A DNA stretch of 34,934 nucleotides from Gnetum montanum (lineage: Eukaryota > Streptophyta > Gnetopsida > Gnetales > Gnetaceae): contig MNCI01003750.1 in assembly GCA_015680685.1 (NCBI GenBank), forward strand, positions 249,714-284,647, given 5' to 3'. Below the pieces are notes generated by a model that did not search any database, was not told the DNA's origin, and was given only the letters and a program-made list of their open reading frames with translations. Below are positions 21,415-31,632 of the stretch, piece by piece. Every line of letters begins with the position of its first letter. Position 1 is the stretch's first letter. The position numbers and the translations under genes are program-made.

Positions 21415-23391
21415 TCATAGAATCCAGAATGCTGTCTTCAACAGAAACAGTTGTATGAATAATCCACGAATCTGAAACACAGTCAGCTGGGGCCCATTGT
21501 TGGTGAGAGGATATCCAAAAATTGGACTGCCATCAGAAGTCCCATTTGAGATTCCACTGCAACCACATAACAAACAGATCAAATGCTTAACTTAGTTGTT
21601 GCCACCGAAATCCATGATTTCAGACCAAAGGAAGAAACAAATTCAGAAAACAGAGGTGGCAGCCCATACCTTCCTGATACCATAGGGAACACACAGGAAC
21701 CATGACCTGTAAAAAGAATTTTGTTCACATTCAGAAAACAGCCACAGAGTGAAGCCAGACACCATAATCAATTTACATCTAAACTGATGCTTGGATGGCT
21801 ATTTTAAAGCTGGATGAATTACAGGTGTTCCATTGTGATTAAAGTTGTTGTAATGGTCCATGAAAGTAAAATCAATTCAGAATCAAGAATGATTCCTAGC
21901 CCAAGTGGCCGGCACCAATGCGATATCATCATTTCATAGCCTTGTCCCATCTATACTGGCCGAGTTCATGTTATTTCTGCATGTGACCATCTCACTGTGA
22001 GGAACCCACCACAGAAATAATGCACCACCGCATACATGGTGATGATCAACCACTAATCAAACTTCCAAAAGTAATCCCTCATGATTTTCTATCCCTCAAA
22101 AGCAAGATTTCAAGTGTTGATGGCTCTCCAACAGGCTCTTTCTCCAAAAGAAATGTCTGTAAATTGTGCAGGGAAATTCTGCTTTTCAACAGTTCTCACA
22201 TTCGCCAATTACATTGCATTGTACTATCCAATGATCCCCGTATCCCCCATTTCATTGCCTGTAGCCATAAAAATTACAAATCGGGAAAAGTTCTAACGAT
22301 TTTGCATAGTGCAGAAGGGAATATATTGTAATCATTCTGTGAACAATGAAGCTCAAGTGTTCCCCTCTCCAACTTTTTAAGTGTTATTATTTTTTAGGGT
22401 CCCTGATACGTAGGATCTCTAAATCTTGCAAAACTGGTAAGAACTGTTGAGCCCTAATTTTCCTACAAACGACCTTGGTTTTTTCCTGTCTATCATTACT
22501 TCTACGCCCGTACTTTCAAATTCAATCCTTCACTTTGTGCTCGCAACCTTATACACTGTGGTTGAGGTGCAAATTCAAGCTTTTCAAATTCAACCCTTCA
22601 TTTTATATCACGTTCTTGAATGTTTGAACCAGCACGTTTTTTTGAAATCCACTTAATTTCGCTATGCAACTTCAGAACAAACCCATATCAGAACACACTG
22701 TGTTTCATGTTTCACTATTTCATCATTCCTCAACGCTAGAGCAACCTTACCCCTTCAGCATCTTGCATCATAACTTCACCATTATTTGCTCCAAAGTAAT
22801 GACAAACACAGAAGCAAAAAGCCTGGGAACTCATATCCAGTAATTCAAATTACCCAAATATAAAAACAACAAAACATTGCCCCTAACCCATGAAACGGAT
22901 CCTGTTTCTTACCCAACAACGGAATCGATGAAAAACTTTGGGAAGAACAACAAAGTATTTTTTGTTTTTTCTTTTTTAAAAGATACTAACTTGGATCATC
23001 TTCTGTAATGAGGGCAACGGCATCAAAGTAGCAGGAGGCACCCTGGTTCTTAAACTTCTGCCAGTAACTGTTGAAGGCGACGGAGGCATGGGCGACTAGA
23101 TTGTCTGCAAAACATGGCTGCTCTGCCTGGATGGAGCTGCAGTCGGCCCCGCCGGAGCTGCCACAGACCCAGTCCAGGGCGCCCTGCAACATATCATTCG
23201 GCGTCTGCGGATCCGCCACGCACCACTGTGGCACTGCTGCCTCTGCAAAAACTCATCAAATGTAAGGGTTTTGAGCTTCATTCTGCGTTCTGTGATGTGG
23301 GTTTGAGCAATATACCTGTTACAGAAACCATGATTACAGCAACCACTGCGATAGCAAAACAGAGTATTGCTGGTGATTGTGGAGATGCCAT
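21415..23391 (-). CDS. Secreted X8-domain (CBM43) protein, PDCB-like, four exons
   Basis: Exons on the minus strand: 23391-23316, 23242-22991, 21706-21670 and 21556-21415, joining to 507 bases (168 residues) with no stop; every junction keeps frame and has GT..AG ends. Residues 1-25 are a signal peptide with a hydrophobic core. Residues 32-117 are an X8 domain with W-C-V-A at 32-35, A-L-D-W-V-C-G at 47-53, G-A-D-C at 57-60 and H-A-S-x-A-F-N at 77-83. All six cysteines are present (33, 52, 60, 69, 96, 114). A Ser/Gly/Asn-rich linker (120-132) and a hydrophobic end (about 154-168) suggest GPI anchoring. X8 modules bind beta-1,3-glucan (callose); stand-alone GPI-linked ones include plasmodesmal callose-binding proteins. 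That role is inferred. The exons are intact and GC-rich, unlike the surroundings. The last exon is less certain than the first three. Confidence 0.87.
21707..22990 (-). other. Intron 2 of the X8 gene (1284 bp)
   Basis: Donor GTTAGT at 22990 and acceptor TTTTTACAG at 21707-21715. The intron splits the X8 domain just before its final S-H-G-S-C. The other introns are 73 bp (23243-23315) and 113 bp (21557-21669). I see no gene or repeat inside it. Confidence 0.8.
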
Positions 23392-24587
23392 TTCTGAGCG
23401 TTTTCTGGGCCAAACCAGGCCTATCGAGCCGTCATCATTCTTCCTGTGAGAGCTGATTTGGGCAAGATCGTCTGCCTTCCTTTGCTTGGCTTGGCTATAA
23501 CTTACTACTGTAGGGCTTGCAGTACTAGCAGACACTGGATTCTCAAGCGATCAGCCACTGGGTAAATTTGGGAAGCATTATTATAATTTACTGATTGTTC
23601 GGTGGGTCAACTGCAGCTTTTGTTTTTTCTCTTGTGTTACCACGATGTCCGCACTTTGAAGCTTGCTTTTCCTTAAATTTTTACTTTTGACAGTCTGCCC
23701 TGCAGAGTGGTTTTTCTTCATTTCTCACGCAAACATGTTCTTGGGGGTGTTCTCAAATTGAAAATTTTTCGCAAGATGCAATGCAAATGCATTCTGCAGA
23801 AATTGGGTGGTATATAAGTATTTCACGTTCGACGAAATTATTAAATCTTTTATCTGTTCAATTTGAAAGTTGTGTTAGAATAGGGACAGAAAAATCTGAC
23901 ATATTTGTAAGCAAGCTTCACGTGCAAACTGCAGAGTAAGCTCCCACATGTTTGCAACTAACATCCATTTATCCGGTAACTTCATTATCGTCGGCGTGGT
24001 CCGTAGCCCCGTACGTTAAGCAAATTATATAATTTACTTCAAGCCAATATCAATATATTATGCCAATTTTTAATGTTTTTTTAAAAAACTTTTTCTTTTA
24101 AGCGAAGAGACAAGGGTTAGTAGCAAAACAGTTACCTGCCCACTAGCGTAGACGTGGCCAAAAAAACAAGAGCGTCCCACGACTCCCACCACTGTTACTA
24201 TAGCAATAATTCAAACTACCTCCTCCTTATTTTCAATTTTAGATATGAATAATACTAATTAACAAAACTTTCCGAATTATTGACTGACATGTACAAATTA
24301 TTTTTTCTTTAATAAAATATCAATAATACTCTAAAAGACATCAACCATAATGAGCTCACACTATCACATAACCAACCCTACAACGATGCTAACAACCCCG
24401 CATTCTGTCGTTGGTAAGTAGTACAGCAGCAACAGCACGTACGTAATCGCAAGTGCATTGCCTTTGTCATGAGCTTGCTAATCCCATGGGCTTCCTTATA
24501 AATATTGTCACGACATCATTTCATCTATTTCCACTCTCAATTACATCATCATTTTAACATCTTATTTATAAGAGTTGTTAATAAAAG
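23392..24587 (-). promoter_or_regulatory. Upstream region of the X8 gene
   Basis: No coding sequence is recognisable. Minus-strand TATA-like sites are AATTATAATAATG (about 23578-23592) and TTATATACC (about 23810-23818); the first gives a 5' leader of about 170-190 bases. A W-box-like TTGACC lies near 23605-23611 on the minus strand, and a G-box/ABRE-like GACGTGGC at 24151-24158. These are short motifs and may be chance. Confidence 0.35.
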
Positions 24588-24820
24588 GTGGTTTAATCGG
24601 TTAACTTGTTGTTTAACAAGTATTATGCATGTCACAAGTATCATCTTTTGGTTGGGAAATTGCATGTTTGATTCTTGCCTACACTTTCAAGTGTGGTAAC
24701 ATTGGAGTAGCCTTATGATGAGAACCTTATGGTGGGACCCTTTTCATTTATAGGTTACATCTACCTTATTGTGTGGGTAACGATTGTGCTACCAACCTTG
24801 AGTTGTCTTGCCCTAGAAAA
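24588..24820 (+). repeat. Possible tRNA-derived SINE, plus strand
   Basis: A-box-like TTTAATCGGTTAACTT (24592-24607) and B-box-like GCATGTTTGATTCTT (24662-24676), then a TTGGAGTAGCC..GTTGTCTTGCCC body ending in AGAAAAAAAAGG. The A-to-B distance is longer than in a tRNA. No flanking duplication was identified. Confidence 0.35.
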
Positions 24821-25434
24821 AAAAGGAAGAATACATACTTAAGGCATTTTTATGAAGTGGTGTTAAAACCAAAACCACTTTAAAAAGTCATAATAATACC
24901 AAATTAACATAACCATGAAAATTTTCTAAGTACCAACATCCCATCCCTCAACTTCAATAATTACACCATATCATAGGTTGAAGTGGTATGGTCTAGATTT
25001 GCAAGTAAAAATTCAATTTCAATAAATTGAATTTGGAAGTAGGAAGTATATAAGATTTTAATTCTTCTTTTTCTTTGTTTTTTTTTGGTGGTAGGGATAA
25101 ATTAAAATGCCATGGTTTTTTAGAGGGATGGTACAAAATTTGCAAGGAATCATAATTTATAATAATTTTGTTTAATTATATCTCTAGAAGACAAATGTGG
25201 ATGGTAGTTTATATATTATTTTGCTTGTTCTTGTATAAAGGGAATTATCATTTTGTGACTTGTGACTTGGCCACTATATATTTGGGGATGTCTTCTTGAT
25301 AAATAAAATAACATAAAATGTCAACTTTGTATACTAAAATTGAAATTGAAATTTTATTACTTTCATAGATCCTCTAGATCTATGGGATAGTCAAAATATA
25401 CATACTATGAGTTTTAAAAACATCATTTAAAAAT
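24821..25434. other. AT-rich intergenic DNA with nothing recognised
   Basis: Simple A- and T-rich stretches with no long open frame, no match to the other repeats in the window and no tRNA-like boxes. Confidence 0.6.
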
Positions 25435-25615
25435 TACTAAGTGTTTCTTGTAACATTTGGAATAAATCACCCAAATTTGCAAGTGTAATATTCCATCTAT
25501 GTCAAATGTGCTCCAATGTAGGTCATTGCATAAAAATATGATATTCATCTTCAATGCTATTTTTATTACACAGCTGGCATATTTGTTCTTCACAAGGATT
25601 TTTGAGCAATCTATC
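25435..25615 (-). pseudogene. C-terminal fragment of a non-LTR reverse-transcriptase-like protein (Cys-His motif)
   Basis: Minus-strand translation from 25615 shows C-x2-C then I-E-D-E-Y-H-I-F-M-Q with a stop where the last Cys of a C-x2-C-x9-H-x4-C motif is expected, followed by P-T-L-E-H-I, another stop, and R-W-N-I. The C-x2-C..x-E-D-E-x-H pattern ends many LINE-like and endonuclease/RT proteins. The 5' part of the frame is replaced by the gypsy LTR at 25616, so element B inserted into this older fragment. It is distinct from the L1 at 4850-10545. Confidence 0.55.
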
Positions 25616-25643
25616 TGATGAGTTGTCATTGGTTGGTTGCGTT

Positions 25644-25737
25644 GATGAGGCCTCGTCGATGTAGTCGACCGCATTGACAAGGCCTTGTTGACGAGGCCTC
25701 GTCGACACATCTCAACCTACATCGATGAGGCCTCGTC
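25644..25737 (+). promoter_or_regulatory. Cluster of four GAGGCCTC-type palindromes in U3 of LTR B
   Basis: GATGAGGCCTCGTC (25644-25657), GACAAGGCCTTGTT (25676-25689), GACGAGGCCTCGTC (25690-25703, a perfect 14-base palindrome) and GATGAGGCCTCGTC (25724-25737). All lie within 100 bases and end just upstream of the TATA box at 25760. Confidence 0.75.
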
Positions 25738-25759
25738 AATGTTGTGTCTATCCATCACC

Positions 25760-25767
25760 TATAAATA
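25760..25767 (+). promoter_or_regulatory. TATA box of LTR B
   Basis: TATAAATA in the same context (CCTATAAATA) as 4363-4370, 144 bases into the LTR. Confidence 0.7.
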
Positions 25768-26556
25768 CGTGCCTATTAGCCGCATTTATGGGGAGTGTAG
25801 ATTTCAGTAGTAGCGAAGCTCTTGCATTTTTTCCATTTGAAAGTTAGAATTTTTTTCCCTGAGTGCCCGCAGTAGGAGTCATTGAGTGTACAGATCTTTA
25901 TTTGAGCATTGTTGTACTTGAACACGACAGTGTGTGCGGCAATAAAGATGAGCTTTCTAATAAACCTTGTAGCACTTTGGATAGATTAGCTATTTTACTT
26001 ATGCATTTAATGTTTTCAATTATTTGTTAATTGTTCTCAATTAATTTGCAAATATTTTTTAAGCAATTGAGTTAATGAGATTATTAAGTTAGATTAAATA
26101 CATAAGTACGACTACTTTGAGCATAACATGTATTCACTTGGTAATCCTAGCAGCGTTATTGCTTGGTACGCCTAGTAGTGTAGCGTTTGGTTGCCTAGCA
26201 GTGGATACATGGGTTCAGGATGTGTACGGAAAGTGGGAATGGATGCTTATGTTAGGATTAGTTAATTAATTAATTAATTAGCAATTTAGATTAGTTAATT
26301 AAAATCCTTTTATGTACATTTCGAGCATCAAAATATAAAATACAAAATGATAAAAATCAGATGTCGTAGTTACACTTAACCATACCAACGTACATCACAA
26401 GTGTAATTGGGAGGACAACGATTGACCTTAAGGCTAGATTCACTTCCTAAAGTGCTAGTGCATTGGAAACGATAAAGTTTGTGGAATTCAACCGGATCGT
26501 GTGTGAACGTTTGTGATTCGTATGGTTGGGTGTAGGGGTACCTCGCCACTTATCAT

Positions 26557-26573
26557 TGGCATCGTTGTTGGGA
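26557..26573 (+). other. Gypsy primer binding site (tRNA-Asp type)
   Basis: TGGCATCGTTGTTGGGA begins one base after the LTR end. It matches the Athila/Tat tRNA-Asp site TGGCGCCGTTGCCGGGG apart from changes mainly of the C-to-T and G-to-A kind. Confidence 0.82.
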
Positions 26574-26706
26574 ACTTTGTTTGTGAAATGTGCACTATTT
26601 AGGTCTAAGTGGATACCACTACTGTTGTATGAACCTAAAGGTCAATAACATTTCCACTATACATAAATTATAAAAGCACATTGACAATTTCATTTTGCTT
26701 TACAAA

Positions 26707-28560
26707 ATGTCTTCTTCTTCTCATAAGCTTGAAGATACTAAACCACCAATCCCACAGGAATGCAAGGTGGTATACACTCATCTAGATGAGTTTGTGTCGA
26801 ATTTCACCTTCATCCTACATTAGGATGAACAAATGCGATGGTGTGATATGGAGGGCAATGTCGTTTTGCCCCCCGATAGATCTATGTTCGGAATGCTGTT
26901 TAAAACCCTTAAGAAGTTGGGCATAGCAGATCTTCACAAAGAGTACGTTGTGGATGGATATGACACTCGGAATTATTGTTCCACTGAAACATAATGAAAG
27001 CAGGATAAACGTCAGGAAAGACTCCATGAAGCCACAAAGGGGAAACATTATACTAATCCCTTGTTCCTACTAGATTAAGAGGATAATGAGGATCCTCTCT
27101 TGGAAGGTTCTCAACATAAAGATTCTCCACCCCTTGTTACTAATGGTGAGGGTGTGAACTTGACCCTGCGATCAACTATTCATAAACTAGGTTCAAGAAA
27201 GAGTGATAGCCAAGGTAGGGACTCGAGTGAACATTACAATAACAAGGGATCTAATGATGGAAATCATAAAAAGCACAAGAGTGATGGCAGACACCACGGT
27301 GGCGATGGTGGTCCACCTTCCTCTTCATCTTCTTCATTTGATTTCAAACATTCCTCTTCATTTGACAGTTCTCATGAAAGCCACCATCGAAACAACTATG
27401 ATGAAGGTGATCGGCAAAATAATAATGACTGTGAAGACCGCCAAAATCAAAGGGGTGGCCAAAACCATCATTAGCGTCATCAACGCAACGATGATGATGA
27501 ACCTTTACTGGCAACTCAAAGTATGCTTAACATTGTAGAGGCAGTAAGAATTCCAACTAGGCATATGAAGGATAGTCAGATCAAGTGCCTAGATATGAAC
27601 AATATCCCAAGATTTGAGGGGGGATACAATTATGATCCGCAGACACATCTACAAGCATTTCAAGATACCTATGCCTTACAAAATATTGAGAATGAGTAGC
27701 AAAAACTCAAGCTTTTGCCAAGGACACTCATTAAGAAAGCTGAAAGTTGGTACCGGTCCTTAGAACCAAAATCTATCCAAAGATGGAGTACCATGTTAGA
27801 ACTGTTTAATGACAAACATCAAACATACTCTAGGGTGTCTAACCTGAGAAGGCAAATCCAAGGCTAGAAATAAGGAGCACATGAACCCTTGGATGCTGCC
27901 ATGGGCTGATACTATTCACTCTTACATAGATGTCCTGGTCGTGGTTACTCTTAGAGGGAACAACTTCGTCACATCATAGATGGGCTCAAGGTAGAAACAA
28001 GAAGAACCCTTCGGGTGTATGCCCAAGGGAGGTTGTCTGAAATGAGAGCTCATCAAATCCATAGGCTAATTAAGTAGGTAGTAAAAGAAGAAGGTGAGCT
28101 ACGAAAAGGGAGAGTGCTGAAGAGTATAATAGGGAACCATCCATCAAAAAACGAGAGGTTCAATTTTGTGATGAGGAGGAGTCACCACTTGATGAAGTGG
28201 TGAATAGAAAGACCTTTCCTATTCAAAAATATGTTTTTGACATTTGACCCAAGGTTGACAAGTTATGGGACTCTTTGGATGAAATGTTTCAAATTGCTTT
28301 GAAGATTGCTGAAAAATCCAAAGAGCAAAATAATGATCGTAATCATAGATGACGAAAAGAAGTTGAAAGTGCATACCGAAGAGGTAAGTGCAAAGTTGCT
28401 GTTGTAGAGGAAGTTGTGAAGTCTAACTCTGATGATGAAACCGAATGTGACATCTGTCAATATGAATATCCAAAGGGATGTTATCCTATGGTGTCACACT
28501 TACAAGAATCTAGAGTGTCCACATTAAATCCTTGCCTAACACATAGATAAGCTTCAAGAC
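26707..28560 (+). pseudogene. Gypsy element B gag, degenerate
   Basis: Starts at ATG 26707 and stays in one frame past the low-complexity region at 27100-27474, which is rich in His, Ser, Asp, Asn and Gln. A Retrotrans_gag-like core follows at about 27570-28080: I-P-R-F-E-G-G, L-Q-A-F-Q, K-A-E-S-W-Y-R-S-L, W-S-T-M-L-E-L-F and L-R-R-Q-I-Q-G. A C-D-I-C motif (28449-28460) may be what remains of a zinc finger. Stops interrupt it repeatedly (first near 26820) and the frame shifts after about 27860. Gag would form the particle that packages element RNA. Confidence 0.82.
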
Positions 28561-29180
28561 GATTACCTTACCCTCAAGGCAATCCAAGACAGTTCCACTA
28601 GCAACAACAAGCTTACTACCCAAGTGGAACTCCTTCACAACCTTATGAACAGTACCAACAGTGGTACCAACCATAATCGTCGGGAATGCCGCTACCAAGG
28701 TAGTAGTACCCTTATAAGAAATCAGATCCATACGGGTACTATTTTTAGCAACCCATCTCCCCTAGAAGTTTGGCAAGTCATGCATCATTCCAGCATCACT
28801 ATTATCCTCTAGAGTACCATCGAACACATTCACCATCTACTCAAAGGGAAAACCCATATTTGTATCCTTATCATCCTTCACATCCCTTTGCACCTACACC
28901 TCCACCTTCAACTCAGTTACCTCTTGCTCCATCCATGCAAGGTGAAATTCATGCACAACCATAGCAATCAAATGCTACAAGGGCTATACACTCACAACTA
29001 TTTTTTCAACCAAGTGGTCTGGATAATCGATCAAGGAAACGACCTTTCTTCTGGCCTAGTAGTCCTCTCCAACCCTTACAACCTACTTTAGCTGATTGCC
29101 CTGTATCTCCAGTACCCTCATCCTCTACATCAAATACCTTCAAGCACCCTTCAAACCAAGTGTCACCAAGGATCTGCACT
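28560..29180 (+). pseudogene. Pro/Gln/Tyr-rich linker between gag and protease, element B
   Basis: The translation is dominated by Pro, Tyr, Gln and Ser in short repeats (QQQ-A-Y-Y-P near 28600; Q-Y-Q-Q-W-Y near 28650; P-T-P-P-P near 28890). It looks like a disordered spacer. A few stops interrupt it. Confidence 0.6.
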
Positions 29181-29299
29181 GTAACGCTAACTCATGCTAT
29201 TTTTGATTGGATCAAGGCTGGCAACCTTCCTACAAAAAGATCTGACCTAGGAAGTTTGCTCATCTTTCTACAGATTGTTGGACAAGAGCCATAAGGCTC

Positions 29300-29575
29300 T
29301 TCTTAACTTTGGTTTCAGAGTTAGCCTCATCTCCCATGATATGTACAAAGCTTGAAACCTACCACCTCTTAAGAAGAGCAACATTCATTTAGAATTAGTA
29401 GATTAATCGATTATTGTTCCTTTGGGATTACTAGAGGACATTATGACCATAGTTTGTGGGTGGTCATATCCTGCTGATTTTTTGGTAATCAAGATGGAAA
29501 ATTGCAAAAGTGACTTTTCCATCATCATGGGAAGGGCTTGGTTAAGCATAGTTGATGCGCAAATGGGTATATAAG
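29300..29575 (+). pseudogene. Gypsy element B aspartic protease, degenerate
   Basis: Resembles the OTA-clade protease: F-R-V-S-L-I-S stands where D-x-G-A-S-x-S-L-I-P is expected, so the catalytic Asp is not visible. Then N-I-H-L-E-L-V-D, G-L-L-E-D-I, P-A-D-F-L-V-I-K-M and I-I-M-G-R-A-W-L (usually I-I-L-G-R-P-F-L) at 29521-29545. Stops interrupt it. About 300 bases after it (29576-29880) show no clear family match. Confidence 0.72.
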
Positions 29576-29880
29576 GAACCTATCTCTCAAAATATGTAAG
29601 GAGAATGAGTTAGGAAAAATTGAGAAGAAGTGTATTCCATGCATTACGCATAGCGACAACGGGTGCAATTGCGTGCAAAAGATTTGGTCAATTAAACACA
29701 CATACATTAAGGCATGTAATTAGTATGCACAAGAAATTAATATTCAATGGTGTCTGTACACAATAGCCACAAAGCAGGAGGGAACCCAGTGGCTAATAGT
29801 TGATTTAGATATATAGCAGCATAATATGCATGAAGCCAACTGAGAGCTTAACTTGTGCATATGTAGAAGGCATGAACAAA

Positions 29881-31010
29881 ATTAAACAAGTCCATTCCCA
29901 ACTCTCTAATGAAGATGATGATAACTATTGGGGAGAGTTGGAGATCCCTAATCACTTCAAGTAGGAGCCCTTAGAACTAAACATTTTACCAGTCGGAATG
30001 GAGTATGCATTTTTAAAGAGTGGTAAATTGGTCATCATTAATGCCAAACTTGCTCCTGAACAAGAAGAACAATTGTTGAAAGTGGTGAATAAATGGTCAA
30101 CAACCTTCACTTGGTCATATCCAGAGCTAATAGGAATTGATCCAAGGATATGCCAACACTGCAGCTACACTGACCTGGCCATGAAGCCTAGAAGGTAGTC
30201 ACAAAGGTGGCTAAACCCTAAATTGAAGCAAATCATTAAGAAGGAGATATAGCAACTCCTCAAGGTGGGGTTTATCTATCCAATCACAAATAGTGAGTGG
30301 GTTAGCCCACTCGTAAATGTACCAAAGAAGGGTGGTACATGGTAGGTTTACATTGACTTTAGGTTGTTAAATATGGCAACATTCAAGGATTACTTTCCTT
30401 TTCCATTTGTGGATCAAGTATTAGACAACATATCCAGACATTGTTATTATAGTTTCTTGGACGGTTATAGTGGCTATAACCAAATCCAAATTGCGCTAGA
30501 AAACCAAGCCAAGACAACATTCACAAGTCCTTGCGGGACTTTTGCATACTGTAAGATGCCATTGGGCCTATGCAATGCTCCTGCAACATTTCAATGCTTG
30601 GTCCTTAGTATCTTTCAATAAAAAAGCGGTAGTGGTGTTGAAGTTTTCATGGATGACTTCTCCATCCACGGAGCTACATTTGAGCAAGCCTTGGACCGAC
30701 TTGAGCAAGTATAAAGAGATGTGTTAAGACAAACCTATGGCTTAATTGGCAAAAGAGCCATCTCATGGTCTAAGAAGGCATTGTGCTAGGGCACCAAATT
30801 TTGCAAAAAGGGATTGAGGTAGACCCAGAAAAGATAAGGGTCATCCAAGGAATAACACTCCAACTAGAGAATGTTAAAGATGTTCAATCATTCCTTGGAT
30901 ACAATGGTTACTACTGGCACTTTATTGAGAATTTCTCTAAGATTGCAAAACTGTTGGTAGAACTTACAAAGAAAGATGCACCTTTCATTTGGAACCAAGG
31001 AATGTGAAAA
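29881..31010 (+). pseudogene. Gypsy element B reverse transcriptase, degenerate
   Basis: The pre-RT region has L-N-I-L-P-V then E-Y-A-F-L (29971-30015). RT blocks follow: R-W-L-N-P-K (about 30207), F-I-Y-P-I-T-N-S-E-W-V-S-P-L-V-N-V-P-K-K-G-G (30270-30336), Y-I-D-F-R-L-L-N (30349-30372), F-L-D-G-Y-S-G-Y-N-Q-I (30454-30486) and L-G-L-C-N-A-P-A-T-F-Q (30562-30595). The active site F-M-D-D-F is at 30646-30660, after a stop and frameshift near 30620. The thumb shows G-I-E-V-D-P-E-K-I-R-V-I (30810-30845) and F-L-G-Y-N-G-Y-Y. The active-site motif itself is intact although the frame is not. Confidence 0.92.
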
Positions 31011-31632
31011 TGCATTGCAACAATTAAAAGAGAAACTTGTAAAAACACTAATCCTATGAGCACTAGATTGGTCCAAACCATTTCATATCATGAAAGACAC
31101 ATCTAACTATGCTTTGGGAGTTATGCTCATGCAAATGGATGATAAGAAATGTCCATATTATATCCACTACACGAGTCGAAGCATTGTGAGAGCATAGTTA
31201 AATTACATCACAATAGAGAAGGAATTAATGGTAGTGGGGTATGTACTAGAAAAGTTTAGACATCATGTGCTAATTTACAAAGTATTTGTACATACAGACC
31301 ACAGTGCAATTCGATTTCTTATGAATAAGCCAATGGTGAGCCCTCATGTTATACGGTGGCTTGTGATCTTACAAGAATTTGATCTTACTATGGTAGATCG
31401 AAAAGGGATCGAGAATGTGGTCATTGACCATCTTTCTTGCTTAAGATGGGATAACAAAGAGGAGGAGATACTGCTCTCTAATCAATTTCTAGATGAACTC
31501 CTCTTTACTGGAGCAATAAATGAACAAACGCCTGAAAAAGTAGTATGGTATAATGACATCCTCACATATCTTCTCACTCAAGAGATGCCACAAGACTTGA
31601 ATTTTAGGAAGAAGCAACAATTTCTTCATTAG
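31011..31632 (+). pseudogene. Gypsy element B RNase H
   Basis: RNase H blocks: S-N-Y-A-L-G-V-M-L (31104-31130), Y-I-H-Y-T-S-R (31162-31182), E-K-E-L-M-V-V (31219-31240), F-V-H-T-D-H-S-A-I (31288-31314) and D-H-L-S (31426-31437). The open stretch 31228-31632 is the longest unbroken pol segment in the window. RNase H would remove the RNA strand of the hybrid. Confidence 0.88.

Larger units (their letters stand above)
25616..26555 (+). repeat. 5' LTR of gypsy element B
   Basis: Begins TGATGAGTTGTC and ends ACTTATCA just before the primer site, about 940 bases. It shares the R/U5 block with 4455-4620 and the end block with 10600-10795. A (TTAA)n run at 26261-26281 is an expansion specific to this copy. 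The preceding CTATC (25611-25615) is the predicted target duplication. TGATGAGGCC at 25643 is an alternative start. Confidence 0.82.

Noticed and set aside
23071-23449. Plus-strand frames of 64-111 codons around 23071-23449
   Set aside because: They lie antisense to the GC-rich X8 exons, which carry clear domain and splice evidence on the minus strand.
23278-23535. Longer N-terminus for the X8 protein starting at 23535
   Set aside because: The start there is GTG, and the in-frame ATG at 23391 directly begins a signal peptide.
25423-25710. Minus-strand 95-codon protein
   Set aside because: It crosses the junction between LTR B and an older LINE-like fragment, and the recognisable motif lies in a different frame.
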